Assembly: GCF_018812025.1 (NCBI RefSeq)
Contig: NC_063045.1
Coordinates: 56,615,957 to 56,679,956, forward strand
DNA length: 64,000 nt
Reading direction: 5' to 3'
DNA from: Megalobrama amblycephala
Lineage: Eukaryota; Chordata; Actinopteri; Cypriniformes; Xenocyprididae
The notes under the pieces are model-generated. The model was not told the DNA's origin. It saw only the letters and a list, made by a program, of their open reading frames with translations, and did no database searches. How positions within the stretch are numbered: the stretch's first letter is position 1; each line of letters opens with the position of its first letter. The position numbers were made by a program, and so were the translations under genes. Positions 50,130-60,238 of the stretch are shown in pieces.

Positions 50130-50621
50130 TACACTACCATTCAAAGGTTTAGAGTCAGCAATATTTTTTAATACAAGTTTTTAAAAGTCTCTTATACTCA
50201 CCAAGGCTGCATTTATTTGATCAAAAATACAGTAAAAACAGAAATATTGTAAAATATTTATCAATTTAAAATACCTGTTTTATATTTGAATATATTTTAA
50301 AATGTAATTTATTCCTTTGATGCAAATCTGAATTTTCCGTATCATTACTCCAGTCTTTAGTGTCACATGATCCTTCAGAAATCATTCTATTATGATGATT
50401 TGATGCTCAAAACATTACATTTCTTCTTATTATCAATGTTGAAAACATTTTTGTCAGAATTCATTGATAAATAGAATGTTCCGAAGAACAGCATTTATTT
50501 TTTAATAGAAATCTTTTGTGAAATTATAAATATCCTTACTGTCACTTTAATGCATCCTTACTGAAAAAAAAAGTGTTATTATTTTTTATCTTAATGACCT
50601 CATACTTTTGAATGGTAGCAT
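50130..50621. mobile_element. MITE with ACACTACCATTCAAA ends
   Basis: The left end ACACTACCATTCAAAGGTTT is inverted at the right as CTTTTGAATGGTAGCA. The interior has the phrases TGATCCTTCAGAAATCATTC and AAGGCTGCATTTATTTGATC, which are familiar to me from many cyprinid introns. Decayed parts also occur near 36535-36625 and 54165-54205. Confidence 0.7.
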
Positions 50622-51321
50622 GCTTATGTATTCTTATGTATAAAATTCTTTTTGTGTTTATTTAATTAAAAATGATGGAAAATATGCTATGATTATTTCT
50701 AGAATTTCACTGGATTTTAGTTCTTATATTAAACACTCTACCTGGCTACAGTGGCTGTTAAAAATAATATTGTCAAAATCTGAAAAATATTAATATTTAC
50801 TCATTTTTATAATATTTTATTTTAAAATAACAAATAATCAATCAATGCACTCAGAAGCACCTGGAACACCTTAGCAACCACATAGCAACACTGAAATCAG
50901 TCAAGTTGTATTTGTATAATGATTGTTAAATAGAAATAACTGTCTCTCTTCTTCATAGAAGGACTTCTGCTGGAGTTTTGTGTCTGACAAAAGCTTTTGT
51001 CTTGTCAGCTGCTGCCGCTCCGGACTGGAAACGTGGAGGTGATTCTTCAGCTGGAGGTGGGAGATTGTCATAAAAACGCTGAGAGGTTCAACATTTCTCG
51101 CAGCTAATGCCAATGTCATGTCCTTCACTGAGTTTGTGTGAGAGGCTCCATCTATTCCTTACAATCACCTGAATGATTTTTGTGAAAGATATTAAAATAT
51201 CATAAGGTAAAGAAGGTAAATAAATAATAAAGTATGGTATCTCCTTCGAATAGCATCAAATATCAAAAATGAAACATACCGGTTCGTTCACATACTCCAT
51301 TGAACACAGCAAGTGTCCTAC

Positions 51322-51477
51322 CTTATCCTTCTGTTGTTTCTCATCCTGATATACGAGCCATTTCTCTCCATCGTTACTGAACGCCAATTTAAAGGAACCA
51401 ACAAACTGCACATGCCCGAAATCTTTGGCTCCTTGGGTGATAATTCCTGTGATTTTGGTTGTAATCAGCAAATCCAC
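51322..51477 (-). CDS. edil3: EDIL3 discoidin domain 2, middle exon
   Basis: A 156-bp minus-strand exon, phase 0-0, with an ATCACCAG acceptor and an AAG|GTAGGA donor. It encodes [20 protein letters not shown], then [20 protein letters not shown] and [24 protein letters not shown] and the YSNDG-type strand are discoidin hallmarks. It has the same 156-bp length and phase as the matching exon of discoidin domain 1, reflecting internal duplication. Confidence 0.97.
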
Positions 51478-53159
51478 CTGGTGATAATGAGAGAGAGAGT
51501 TTCTACAGACGTTTCTGTGAAGAAAACAGCAGCCCACATATATCACTTAAGACAGCACATTTTACACTCAATAAACAACAAAAAAAACCTTCTAAAACAT
51601 CTGTTATAATACAATGAAATATTTACGATTTGTATGTTGGTTGCAGGAAACGTTATTTTTTTCATCAGCATACACAGCTCATTTTGAAGGGGGGAGAAAA
51701 TGGTGTAGTTATGGTGTATTGAGCTCAAAGACAGATTTCAGCAACAATGAAATAAAATGATGAAAAGGGAATAGTAAAATTGCAGGAGTAGCTGTGCAAA
51801 AATAGAAACGGGGCATCCAACTGATGGCGCCTGCAGTGTAGACGGCTCTGCTCGTGTCTAAAAGTGTCACTGTAAAGTAGGTCATACCTCTGCAAATCAC
51901 TAGAAAGGTGTCTGAGGGTAAAACAAATCTCACACCTGCTTTGGTAGGACTTTCTCTCAACCTGTTATCTGTTTAATACAGCTTGAATTTAGTGTCCTTC
52001 ACGGGATGATGGACGTCAGAGTAAATCACAGCGCTCGTCTGCACTGCAGAGTTTCCCCTCGGAGGACCGGAGTACATCAGCGCCACTGACACCGCAGGAA
52101 CGTCTTCAGGCCGCTGGATTCTGTAAGTCTATTACTTTAGTGGTATTACAGGATTTCAAGGCTGCTGTAATTAACTGCTCTGGAGCTTCTTGTTTTTTTG
52201 CTAAAACAGCCAGTCCTGATTAATGAACTTGGCTTTTATTAAAATAAGCCGTGCCTCATGAAATTGAAGATGACATGATGCCCAAAGGCCTCAAACTACA
52301 GTGTGCTTCTTTAAATTTGGCATATACATTTCTGGATGGTTAGGGTTGGGCAAAACTCAGAATTTGTTGTTTTTGAATTAATGGATTAAATTGGCCACAC
52401 CCACAGGGTGTGTTTATGTAAATACACATGTATTTAAAACATAAAAAATGACATGATTTAGACCATTTATATTTTTATCATAATAGATCAAATAACTTTA
52501 ATAAGACTAATAATAAGATTAATTCTAATAAAATAATTCAAATTATTTTTAAGTCTCTTTATTTTAAGATACATTTTGCAGACTAATGTCTTTTTCTCAG
52601 CTAAAGAACTTTAATTAATTAACAACCATCAAAGCAGAATTTAACTCTGACAAAGCACCATTTTATTTTCAAATAGCTCTATAAAATAATGACATAATTA
52701 TTTGTTTATTATGTATTACATATTATAATTAATATATAGAGTAAATTAAAATGTATTAAATATAATGAAATAAGTTACAATAAGCACATTTGTACTCATT
52801 TCATTATATTTAATAATTTCACATCATTGGTGAAACTTTTTTATATTTTTAATTTTATTTTAAAATAAAAATTTTAATTGTTTTTACAGTATTGAAATTA
52901 GTTTAGAGAAATATATACTCAGTTATATTAAGATAAATAAATAAATAAATATTTAAATAAATATTAAACTTGCTATTTTAATCATTATTATTATCATATA
53001 ATATTTCTAGAAATACCTCATATGATAACATATTTATGGATAATACATATTAAACAATGAAATGTAGGCATATAATTAAAATCTACAGCTGTTATATGAA
53101 TGTTTTGTTGGGTTTCCTACATCCTGAACGGGGCACAACTGTGCAGTCAGTTTCTTTCG

Positions 53160-53182
53160 CTCTCTCTCTCTCTCTCTCTCCT
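53160..53182 (+). repeat. (TC)n microsatellite
   Basis: An uninterrupted CT dinucleotide run in the EDIL3 intron. Confidence 0.9.
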
Positions 53183-54208
53183 CCTGCTTCTGTATTATTC
53201 TTTCATGAGGACTGAGGTTCTGCTTTCTGACCTGGACTGACGTGAGCAGCATTCACAGTAGCTCTGCAATCTCAGAGGAGGGTTTGAGCGGCTGGGCTCG
53301 GCTCTGCAAGCGTGCAGGTGTAATATAATATATACATTAGCTGTTCTCTCGGATCCAATTTCCCAATCTCAGTTCAATGGATACAGACTCAGCCATTTAA
53401 AGCCATCATGGCTCTTAGTTCTGAGACCGAGCTCAGATTTACAGTCAGTTATAACGGTTTAGCTAGATTAGTGATGCTGGTGGTGCAGAAGATGACCTCA
53501 AATTGACCTGTGAGTGGACAGGGAGGATTATAGGAGAAATTAAAGATTATCCTGTAGTATATTGATTGCATGAGGATGAATTTGTTTATGTGGCATGGAA
53601 AATTTTGGCTAAAGTCATATACTGAACAAGGCTGATGCCACATCCTACCACCCGCCATGTGTCAAATTCAGCCCACTTGGATCCCTAATGATCCCATTGG
53701 CTGAAATAACTTTTGTAATATAATATCCTATTCAGTGCCTACCTAAAATCACCACATAAATATTCTCTGGTTGTCTTAAAAATAATACCAGCTGTTTATC
53801 ACTCCAGTTTGTGCTTGTCACTGTGTGACTTTTCAACTCCCTCAGAGGCAGAAACTGTACAAAGTTATGAATATTTAATGTAGTAAACTCTGTTTAGTTC
53901 ATGATTGGCTGTCTTGTTGCTAAATAACATTTGAGCACCTTTGGCCCCACAATTCCAGATAGGGCTTTATAAACCAGGATTTATAGTGTTTTTAACTATG
54001 GGTTTAAAAATTATGATAACAAAGGAAAAAAAACAACAGCAAAAACACAGAAAAGCCTTATAATTAGTCTTAATGAGCAAAATAAAATAAAAAAATCACT
54101 TTTGATCAATTTAATGTGTCCTTGCTTAATAAAAGTATTAATTTCTTTAAAAAAAAATAAATAATAATAATAATTTTTACTGACCCCAAACTTTTGAACA
54201 GTAGATAG

Positions 54209-55332
54209 TAGTACACTTACCAGCCACTTTAATAGGTACACCCATTTAACTGCTTTTTAATGCAAATATCTAATCAGCCAATCACATGGCAGCAACTCAA
54301 TGCATTTAGGCATGTAGACATGGTCAAGACGATCTGCTGAAGTTCAAACTGAGCATCAGAATGGGAAGAAAGATGATTTAAGTGACTTTGAACATGTAAT
54401 GGTTCAAATGTAATGGAGTATTTCAGAAGCTGCTGATCTACTGTGATTTTCACACACAACCATCTCTAGGGTTTACAGAGAATGGATTGAAAAAGAGAAA
54501 ATGTCCAGTGAGCATCAGTTCTGTGGGCGAAAATGCCTTGTTGATGCCAGAGATCAGAGGAGAATGACCAGACTGGTTCAAGCTGATAGAAAGGCAACAG
54601 TAACTCAAATAAGCACAAACGAGGTGCAGAAGAGCATTTCTGAAGACACAACATGTCGAACCTTGAAGCAGATGGCCTACAGCAGAAGAAGACACACCAG
54701 TGCCACTCCTGTCAGCTGAGAACAGCAAACTGAGGCTACAATTCACACGGGCTCAACAAAAATGGACAATAGAAGATTGGATAAACGTTGCCTGGTCTGA
54801 TGAGTCTTGATTTCTGCTGCAGCATTCAGATGGTAGGGTCAGAATTTGGTGTAAACAACATGAAAGCTTGGATCAATCCTGCCTTTGTCAACGGTTCAGG
54901 CTGCTGGTGGTGTAATGGTGTGGAGGATATTTTCTTGGCACACTTTGTGCCTCTTAGTACCAACTGAGCATCTTTTAAACGCCACAGCCTACCTGAGTAT
55001 TGTTACTGACCAAATCCCTTTATGACCATGGTTTACCATCTACTTACATCAGGATAACACACCATGTCACAAAGCTCAGATCATCTCAAACTGGTTTCTT
55101 AAACATGACAATGAGTTCACTAAACTCAAATGAGCTTCAAAGTCACCAGATCTCAATCCAATACTGCAACTTTGGGGTGTCCTGGAACAAGAGATTCACA
55201 TCATGGATGTGCAGCTGACAAATCTGAAGCAACTGTGTGATGATTTACGTCAATATGGACCAAAATCTCTGAGGATTGTTTCCAGCGGCGTGTTGAATCT
55301 CTGCCACGAAGAATTAAAGCAGTATATACATA
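54209..55332 (+). pseudogene. Tc1/mariner transposon relic with broken transposase
   Basis: It starts with ACACTTACCAGCCACTTTAA then AGGTACACC, a Tc1-type terminus. A plus-strand frame near 54501-54719 encodes VDARDQRRMTRLVQADRKAT, part of the DNA-binding region, and the next frame has WSDES, the context of the first catalytic Asp. The frame is then broken by stops. The nucleotide similarity to fish Tc1 copies continues (CACCATGTCACAAAGCTCA, CCAGATCTCAATCCAATA). The 3' terminus is missing, cut where the next element starts. Confidence 0.75.
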
Positions 55333-56916
55333 CAGTGTCCTCCACAAATATTGTCACCCTTAGTAAATATGAGCAAAGGCGGCTGTGAAAATAAATCTGC
55401 ATTGTTTATCTTTTTGATCTTTCACTCAAAAAATTCACAAAATTCTAACCTTTCATTGAAGGAAAAGAATTGAAAATGGGTGGAAAAGCTCATTATGAAA
55501 TAAATGTTTTTCTCTAGTTCATGTTGGCCACAATTATTGGCACCCAATTATTGCAATGTCCTTTTCCCAAGATAACAGCTCTGAGTCTTCTTCTATAATG
55601 CCTGATGAGTTTGGAGAACACCTAAGGAGAGATCAGAGACCATTCCTCCATACAGAATCTCTCCAGATCCTTCAGATTCCAGCTCCATGTTGGTGCTTCT
55701 TCTCTTCAGTTCACTCAACTCACTCAACTCATTTTCTTTAGGGTTCAGGTCAGGGAACTGGGATGGCCATGGCAGAAGCTTCATTTTGTGCTCAGTGACA
55801 CATTTTTGTGTTGGTTTTGATGTTTGTTTTGGATCATTGTCCTGATGGACGATCCAACCACTGCCCATTATTGGATTTCTAGCAGAAGTGGTCAGGTTTT
55901 GATTTTTTATCTGTTAGTATTTGATAGAATCCATGATGTATCTGAACAAGATGTCCAGGACCTCCAGCAGAAAAATAGGCTCACAGCATTAAAGATCCAG
56001 CAGTATATTTAACCGTGGACATGGGGTACTTTTTACCCCTGTGTGCACCAAACCCATCTGGTGGGTTTGCTGCCAAAAAGCTATTTTTTTATTTTCATCT
56101 TACCACAGAAGCCGGTCCCATTTGAAGTTCCAGTCTTGTCTGACAACTGAATATGCTGGAGTTTGTTTTTGGATGAGCAAAGAAGGATTTTTCTTGAAAC
56201 CCTCCCGAACAACTTGTGGGGATGTAGGTGCTGTTTGGTAATTTTTTTTTTAGGCTTTCTGAGACTCAAGACTCAACTAATTTCTGCAATTCTCCAGCGT
56301 CTTTGGCCACTCAAACTTTCCTTCTCACCGCGCATCAGGACGATTTAGACACACGTCCTCTTCCAGGCAGATTTGTAACATCTTTAGTTGATTGAAACTT
56401 CTTAATTATTTCCCTGATGGTGGAAATGGGGATTTTCAATGCGTTAGCTCTTTTCTTATACCCATTTTCTATTTTGTGAAGCTCAACGATCTTTTGCTGC
56501 ACATCAGAACTATATTCTTTGGTTTTACTCATTGTGATGAATGATTAAGGGGATTTGTCCTTTGTGTTTACACATATTTGTACTCCTGTGGAATAGGAAG
56601 TCATGGCTGCACAATTTCATGCTCCTAGTCACCCTGGTGTGCTAAAAAAAATTTAAATGTGAATGGGAATATACAGAGATATTTTACTCAGAAGAATTTC
56701 TAGGGATGCCAATAATTGTGGCAAACATGTATTGGAGAAAAACATTTATTTCATAATGAGCTTTTTCCCCCATTTTCAATTCTTTTCCTTCAATGAAAGG
56801 TTAGAATTTTGTGAATTTTTTGAATGAAAGATCAACAAGATAAACAATGCAGATTTTTTTTCACAGCCACCTTTGCTCATATTTACTAAGGGTGCCAATA
56901 TTTGTGGAGGGCACTG
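55333..56916 (-). mobile_element. Tc1-like transposon with ~200-bp inverted ends
   Basis: It starts CAGTGTCCTCCACAAATATT and ends GGAGGGCACTG, flanked by TA on both sides, the Tc1/mariner target. The terminal inverted repeats extend about 200 bp: CAGTGTC...TTGGCACCC on the left is mirrored by GGTGCCAATA...on the right, with repeated inner motifs as in IR/DR-type Tc1 elements. The transposase remnant is on the minus strand (next entry). Confidence 0.85.
55593..56532 (-). pseudogene. Broken Tc1 transposase gene
   Basis: The minus-strand ATG at 56532 opens MSKTKEYSSDVQQKIVELHK, then a paired helix-turn-helix region ending near LPGRGR; the frame then breaks. Farther on, 55868-55593 reads HQDNDPKQTSKPTQ, WPSQFPDLNPKEN and ELSELK, the block that holds the second Asp and the third acidic catalytic residue of Tc1 DDE transposases. 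Frameshifts and stops between these blocks make it inactive. Confidence 0.8.
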
Positions 56917-56956
56917 TATATAGTACTATATACAGCATGAAAGTCTAAAGTCTCAC

Positions 56957-57141
56957 CTGCAGCCACTGTGATTGGTCGTTATGGGCTGACGTCCATGCAT
57001 TGACCTTGCCCTGTTTGTCCAGTCTGGCCTTGGAGGGTTCCCAGGAGAACATGTCCATGTTCAGGGTTTGAAACACACTGGAGGAGGTTATTTGATAGTC
57101 CTGGATGTGTCCGGTCTTCATCCCCATGGGCTCTGAGCATC
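56957..57141 (-). CDS. edil3: EDIL3 discoidin domain 2, first exon
   Basis: A 185-bp minus-strand exon, phase 1 to 0, with a TTTTTCAG acceptor and a CAG|GTGAGA donor. It encodes [20 protein letters not shown], then [20 protein letters not shown] and [14 protein letters not shown]. It opens the second F5/8 C domain with the cysteine that pairs with the one in ELLGC of the last exon. The end of a Tc1 element lies 40 bp from its donor site. Confidence 0.97.
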
Positions 57142-57226
57142 CTGAAAAAACAATTGCAAGAGTGAACATAATTCTCATGACTCATGACTGTGTCGAAAAC
57201 TGCGCCCATAGTGTCAAAACACAGAC

Positions 57227-57371
57227 CTGTGAGCTCACAGCCCAGGAGCTCCATTCGCAGTGTGCAGTGTTTCCTGCAGACTTGTGGGTAAACGCGGATG
57301 TATTGCGCTTCAATCGGTGGGCTGAAGGAGTTGGCCGAGGGGGCATTGTTATCGGTATTTCCTGTGAATAT
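57227..57371 (-). CDS. edil3: EDIL3 discoidin domain 1, last exon
   Basis: A 145-bp minus-strand exon, phase 0 to 1, with a TAATGCAG acceptor and a G|GTCTGT donor. It encodes IFTGNTDNNAPSANSFSPPI, then AQYIRVYPQVCRKHCTLRME and LLGCELTG. It closes discoidin domain 1. It is separated from the first exon of domain 2 by only 85 bp, the shortest intron here. Confidence 0.97.
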
Positions 57372-57786
57372 CTGCATTAAAATAGCATAACTTTTAATAG
57401 CAAAAATAAAAAAATCCAAAAATGTTTAAAAATACTTCACAAATCGTGCAAATATGTACAAATATTATAAAACACCAAAAGCATTGCTTATTATACTCGA
57501 CATTGGCAGGTCAAATAATCACGAACAATGATGCTAAATCATATAAAACAAGAATTCAAATATAGCTGGCCTAAATTAAGATAAATCTTACATTGAAGGG
57601 ATAAAATAGTTCACAGGCAGATTTGTTGCAGATGTATAAAATAAGAAGAGTCTGACTGATAAAAATAAAAACTGTAATGAGGGACGAGTTGGCAGGAGAA
57701 GTTCTTAAGCGGACACTTTCTTAATTTAAAAAAATCCCCCCAGGCTCTCTCATCTCATCTGGAACGAACGGTGTGCCCCGTCTTAC

Positions 57787-57942
57787 CATGTCCTCATCTG
57801 TGTCCTTGACTTTAAACATGCTCCAGGCCTTCCCGTCATCGCTGTATGCCACTTTATATGATTTCACATACTCAGGGCTTCCGATTCGCTTGGCACCCTG
57901 TGTTATCAGTCCGGTCACCCTCATTCTCTGCTGTAGATTTAT
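57787..57942 (-). CDS. edil3: EDIL3 discoidin domain 1, middle exon
   Basis: A 156-bp minus-strand exon, phase 0-0, with a CCTCACAG acceptor and an ATG|GTAAGA donor. It encodes [20 protein letters not shown], then [20 protein letters not shown] and [12 protein letters not shown]. It is homologous in position, length and sequence to the 51322-51477 exon of domain 2. Confidence 0.97.
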
Positions 57943-59997
57943 CTGTGAGGGGACAGCACAAAATCGATGGCCTCAGCTCACAAGATGAATGAGTGAAGCC
58001 TTGTGGGCTGTGGAGTAATAATTTGTCCCTATCAGAAATTGCTGTGGTAGAGACAATAATGGCCATGTATCTGGAGAGGGGCTGTGTGGAAGTTAGCTAT
58101 GAAAGTTTGCACTGTAAAAAGCAAATAAATCTGAATTAAATTGTAAATGTTTTTTTTTTAAATTGTAAATGTTTTGTTTTAAATTGTAAATATACATTAT
58201 ATACATTCGGGTTCTGGAAGGAAAAACGGGATTCTTTTTCTCCATAGGTAAACGATAACTTAACGATAACAAAAATGTATAAACCTTTAAAGATGGACCT
58301 GTTGTGAGTTCTGAGGTTGTTAATTGATAATATATTTTTGTGGAAGCCATCTGATTGCATTATTTCAACTTATTTTTAAAAGAATTGAATTAGTGGTGAA
58401 AAACTACATTACCCATGATGCTGTACAGAAATTCCACCAATCAGAGAGTCACGACAAGCAAATTGCACCGAAAGAACCACCCACTCGCAATGGAACACCG
58501 CAAATTGACGTAATCAAGTCAGCATATTTAAAATGTATTGTTTCTATAGATATTATCATCAACTGTAAATTAATAGTTTTATTTTTTACCATATATTTAA
58601 ATTCAATTTACAATGCTTCATGGGATTGTAGTTCTTTCCAACACCAAAGTCGTTTAGTACTTTTTAAAAACACTTATGGGAGAAATTAATGGAAAAAATG
58701 CCTCCGGAACCAACGCCTGAAACTTTCCGCTGCCTTGAACGAATGAACTCTGATAGTGGCTGTCAATTAATGAAATTAAAGGGGACCTTTTACAGGATGT
58801 AATATAAGTCTCTGGTGTCCCCAGAATGTCTGTGAAGTTTCAGCTCAAAATACAGCTTAAAATTTTGGGGTTTGTGATGTCACCAACCCAGGAAGAAGCT
58901 TGTTGTAGTCCTATGAGATGTTTGTTGTAGTCCTTTAAAAAGCAATTTCTATAAAACAAAAAAATATCTCCCTTTGCATTGAACTTTGAGCGTCGTAACT
59001 TTGCAGATGTTGTTTATGCGCAAACATCAAACATTACAGATATTATGTACCGTATGCTTATTCTTCTGTATGTTCCTGTTCTCTGCAATAAAACCCCCCC
59101 AAAAAAACAGCAACATTACACACTAACTAAAGTTAAAAAAGTGAAATCATAATCAAGGACCCCTTTAATACAAATTAAATGTATTATTATTATTAATTAT
59201 TTACTGATTTATTTTAAACATCTCTTTTTGCTTTAGTACAATGACAATGTAAAAGCCAAAATTTCATTTTTATTTGAGGTCCTTGCCATCTAGTCATTTG
59301 AAAACCCATGCTGGGTTGTATCACCACTTGATGTCCAATGTAAAATGTGGCTCCTGATGCAAAAACAAACTCTAAAGCAGCAATGAGGACATCTGAGGAC
59401 TAGACACACAGGTAACATAGTTTTTCAGCAACAAATTGAGGTCTTATTTAAAAGCATATTGGCATCAAAGCCTTCTTTAATCTCTAGAGCACAAAAATGG
59501 AGTCAGGCAGATGAAGGACGCCAAGCAGAACAAGGCCAGAGGCGCTGGTGTTGTGTGGGCATAGCTGGTGGCAGTGTGCGGTTGCCACTTAAGTCATTAC
59601 GGTGGCTGTGAACGCCCACACTGTTCTTTCTGTGTGTCTCCTAATGAAATCATGCCTTTCGAAGTCCTAAAATCTCTAATGAAATTTGCCTCCAAGAATA
59701 AACTAATTACTGTGGGGTGTTTATACTTTTCCTTGAAAGCAAGGAACACAGCAGTTACTGTGTTGAATGGTTGGTATGCAGTTTTGAAGTTAAGTTAGTT
59801 GTTATCTAGCTAAGGCAAACACCACTATTACTATTGCTCATATTTTGCTCATGAATTTATATTCAGTTATAAAAAAAACAACCAGTATAAAAGCATGGGA
59901 TGAGACTTAAATGTGTACTGTATTAAGAAATTAATAGTCTTTTTGTTTAAGTTAGCTTAGATTTTCATTTAATGCAGTCAAAATGTGGCAGGATTAC
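57943..59997 (-). other. EDIL3 intron within discoidin domain 1
   Basis: No exon is supported. It contains the TTAA element at 58776-59168. Around 58120-58200 there is a threefold repeat of the phrase TAAATTGTAAATGTTTT; the rest is AT-rich. Confidence 0.6.
58776..59168. mobile_element. MITE with TTAA-AGGGGACC ends
   Basis: Left TTAAAGGGGACC, right GGACCCCTTTAA, with TTAA at both sides. The right part shares CATTACACACTAACTAAAGT with the element at 15107-15832, so they are one family. Intronic in EDIL3. Confidence 0.75.
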
Positions 59998-60179
59998 CTG
60001 AATCCATGGATATCGATCGCCCTCGGCTGCGCTCCAGGCATTGACGAGGCCCTTCTTGTTGAGTCGGGCGAAGTACGGAAACCACTTCTGCAGTCCAAAC
60101 AGAGCTCGATGCGTGGAGGAAGCTGTTACCTGCTGGTTTGAAATGATCCCCCCTTCCATACCTAAAGGTCCAGAACATT
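59998..60179 (-). CDS. edil3: EDIL3 discoidin domain 1, first exon
   Basis: A 182-bp minus-strand exon, phase 1 to 0, with a TTCTCTCAG acceptor and a CAG|GTAATC donor. It encodes [20 protein letters not shown], then [20 protein letters not shown] and [20 protein letters not shown]. This is the most upstream EDIL3 exon in the window. The signal peptide and three EGF domains (about 155 residues in mammals, including the RGD integrin motif) must lie to the right of 64000. The six exons here give 324 residues. Confidence 0.97.
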
Positions 60180-60238
60180 CTGAGAGAACAGACAGACAAA
60201 GAGATGGTAAGAGAAATCACATATAACGTATTCTCATC

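Larger units (their letters stand above)
49395..51321 (-). other. EDIL3 last intron
   Basis: No exon is supported. It contains a short TTAA MITE (49886-50064), the element at 50130-50621 and a short GT run near 49700-49720. The rest is AT-rich. Confidence 0.6.
51478..56956 (-). other. EDIL3 intron with two Tc1/mariner relics
   Basis: A 5.5-kb intron. 51480-54160 is AT-rich, with a TC run at 53160-53181 and no recognised gene. 54209-55332 and 55333-56916 are Tc1-type elements (separate entries). Weak exon-like splice signals near 52000 are not supported by any EDIL3 sequence. Confidence 0.65.

Noticed and set aside
52000..52130. GC-richer stretch in the EDIL3 intron that could be an exon
   Set aside because: No known EDIL3 residue block is missing between exons 56957-57141 and 51322-51477; the phases join directly.
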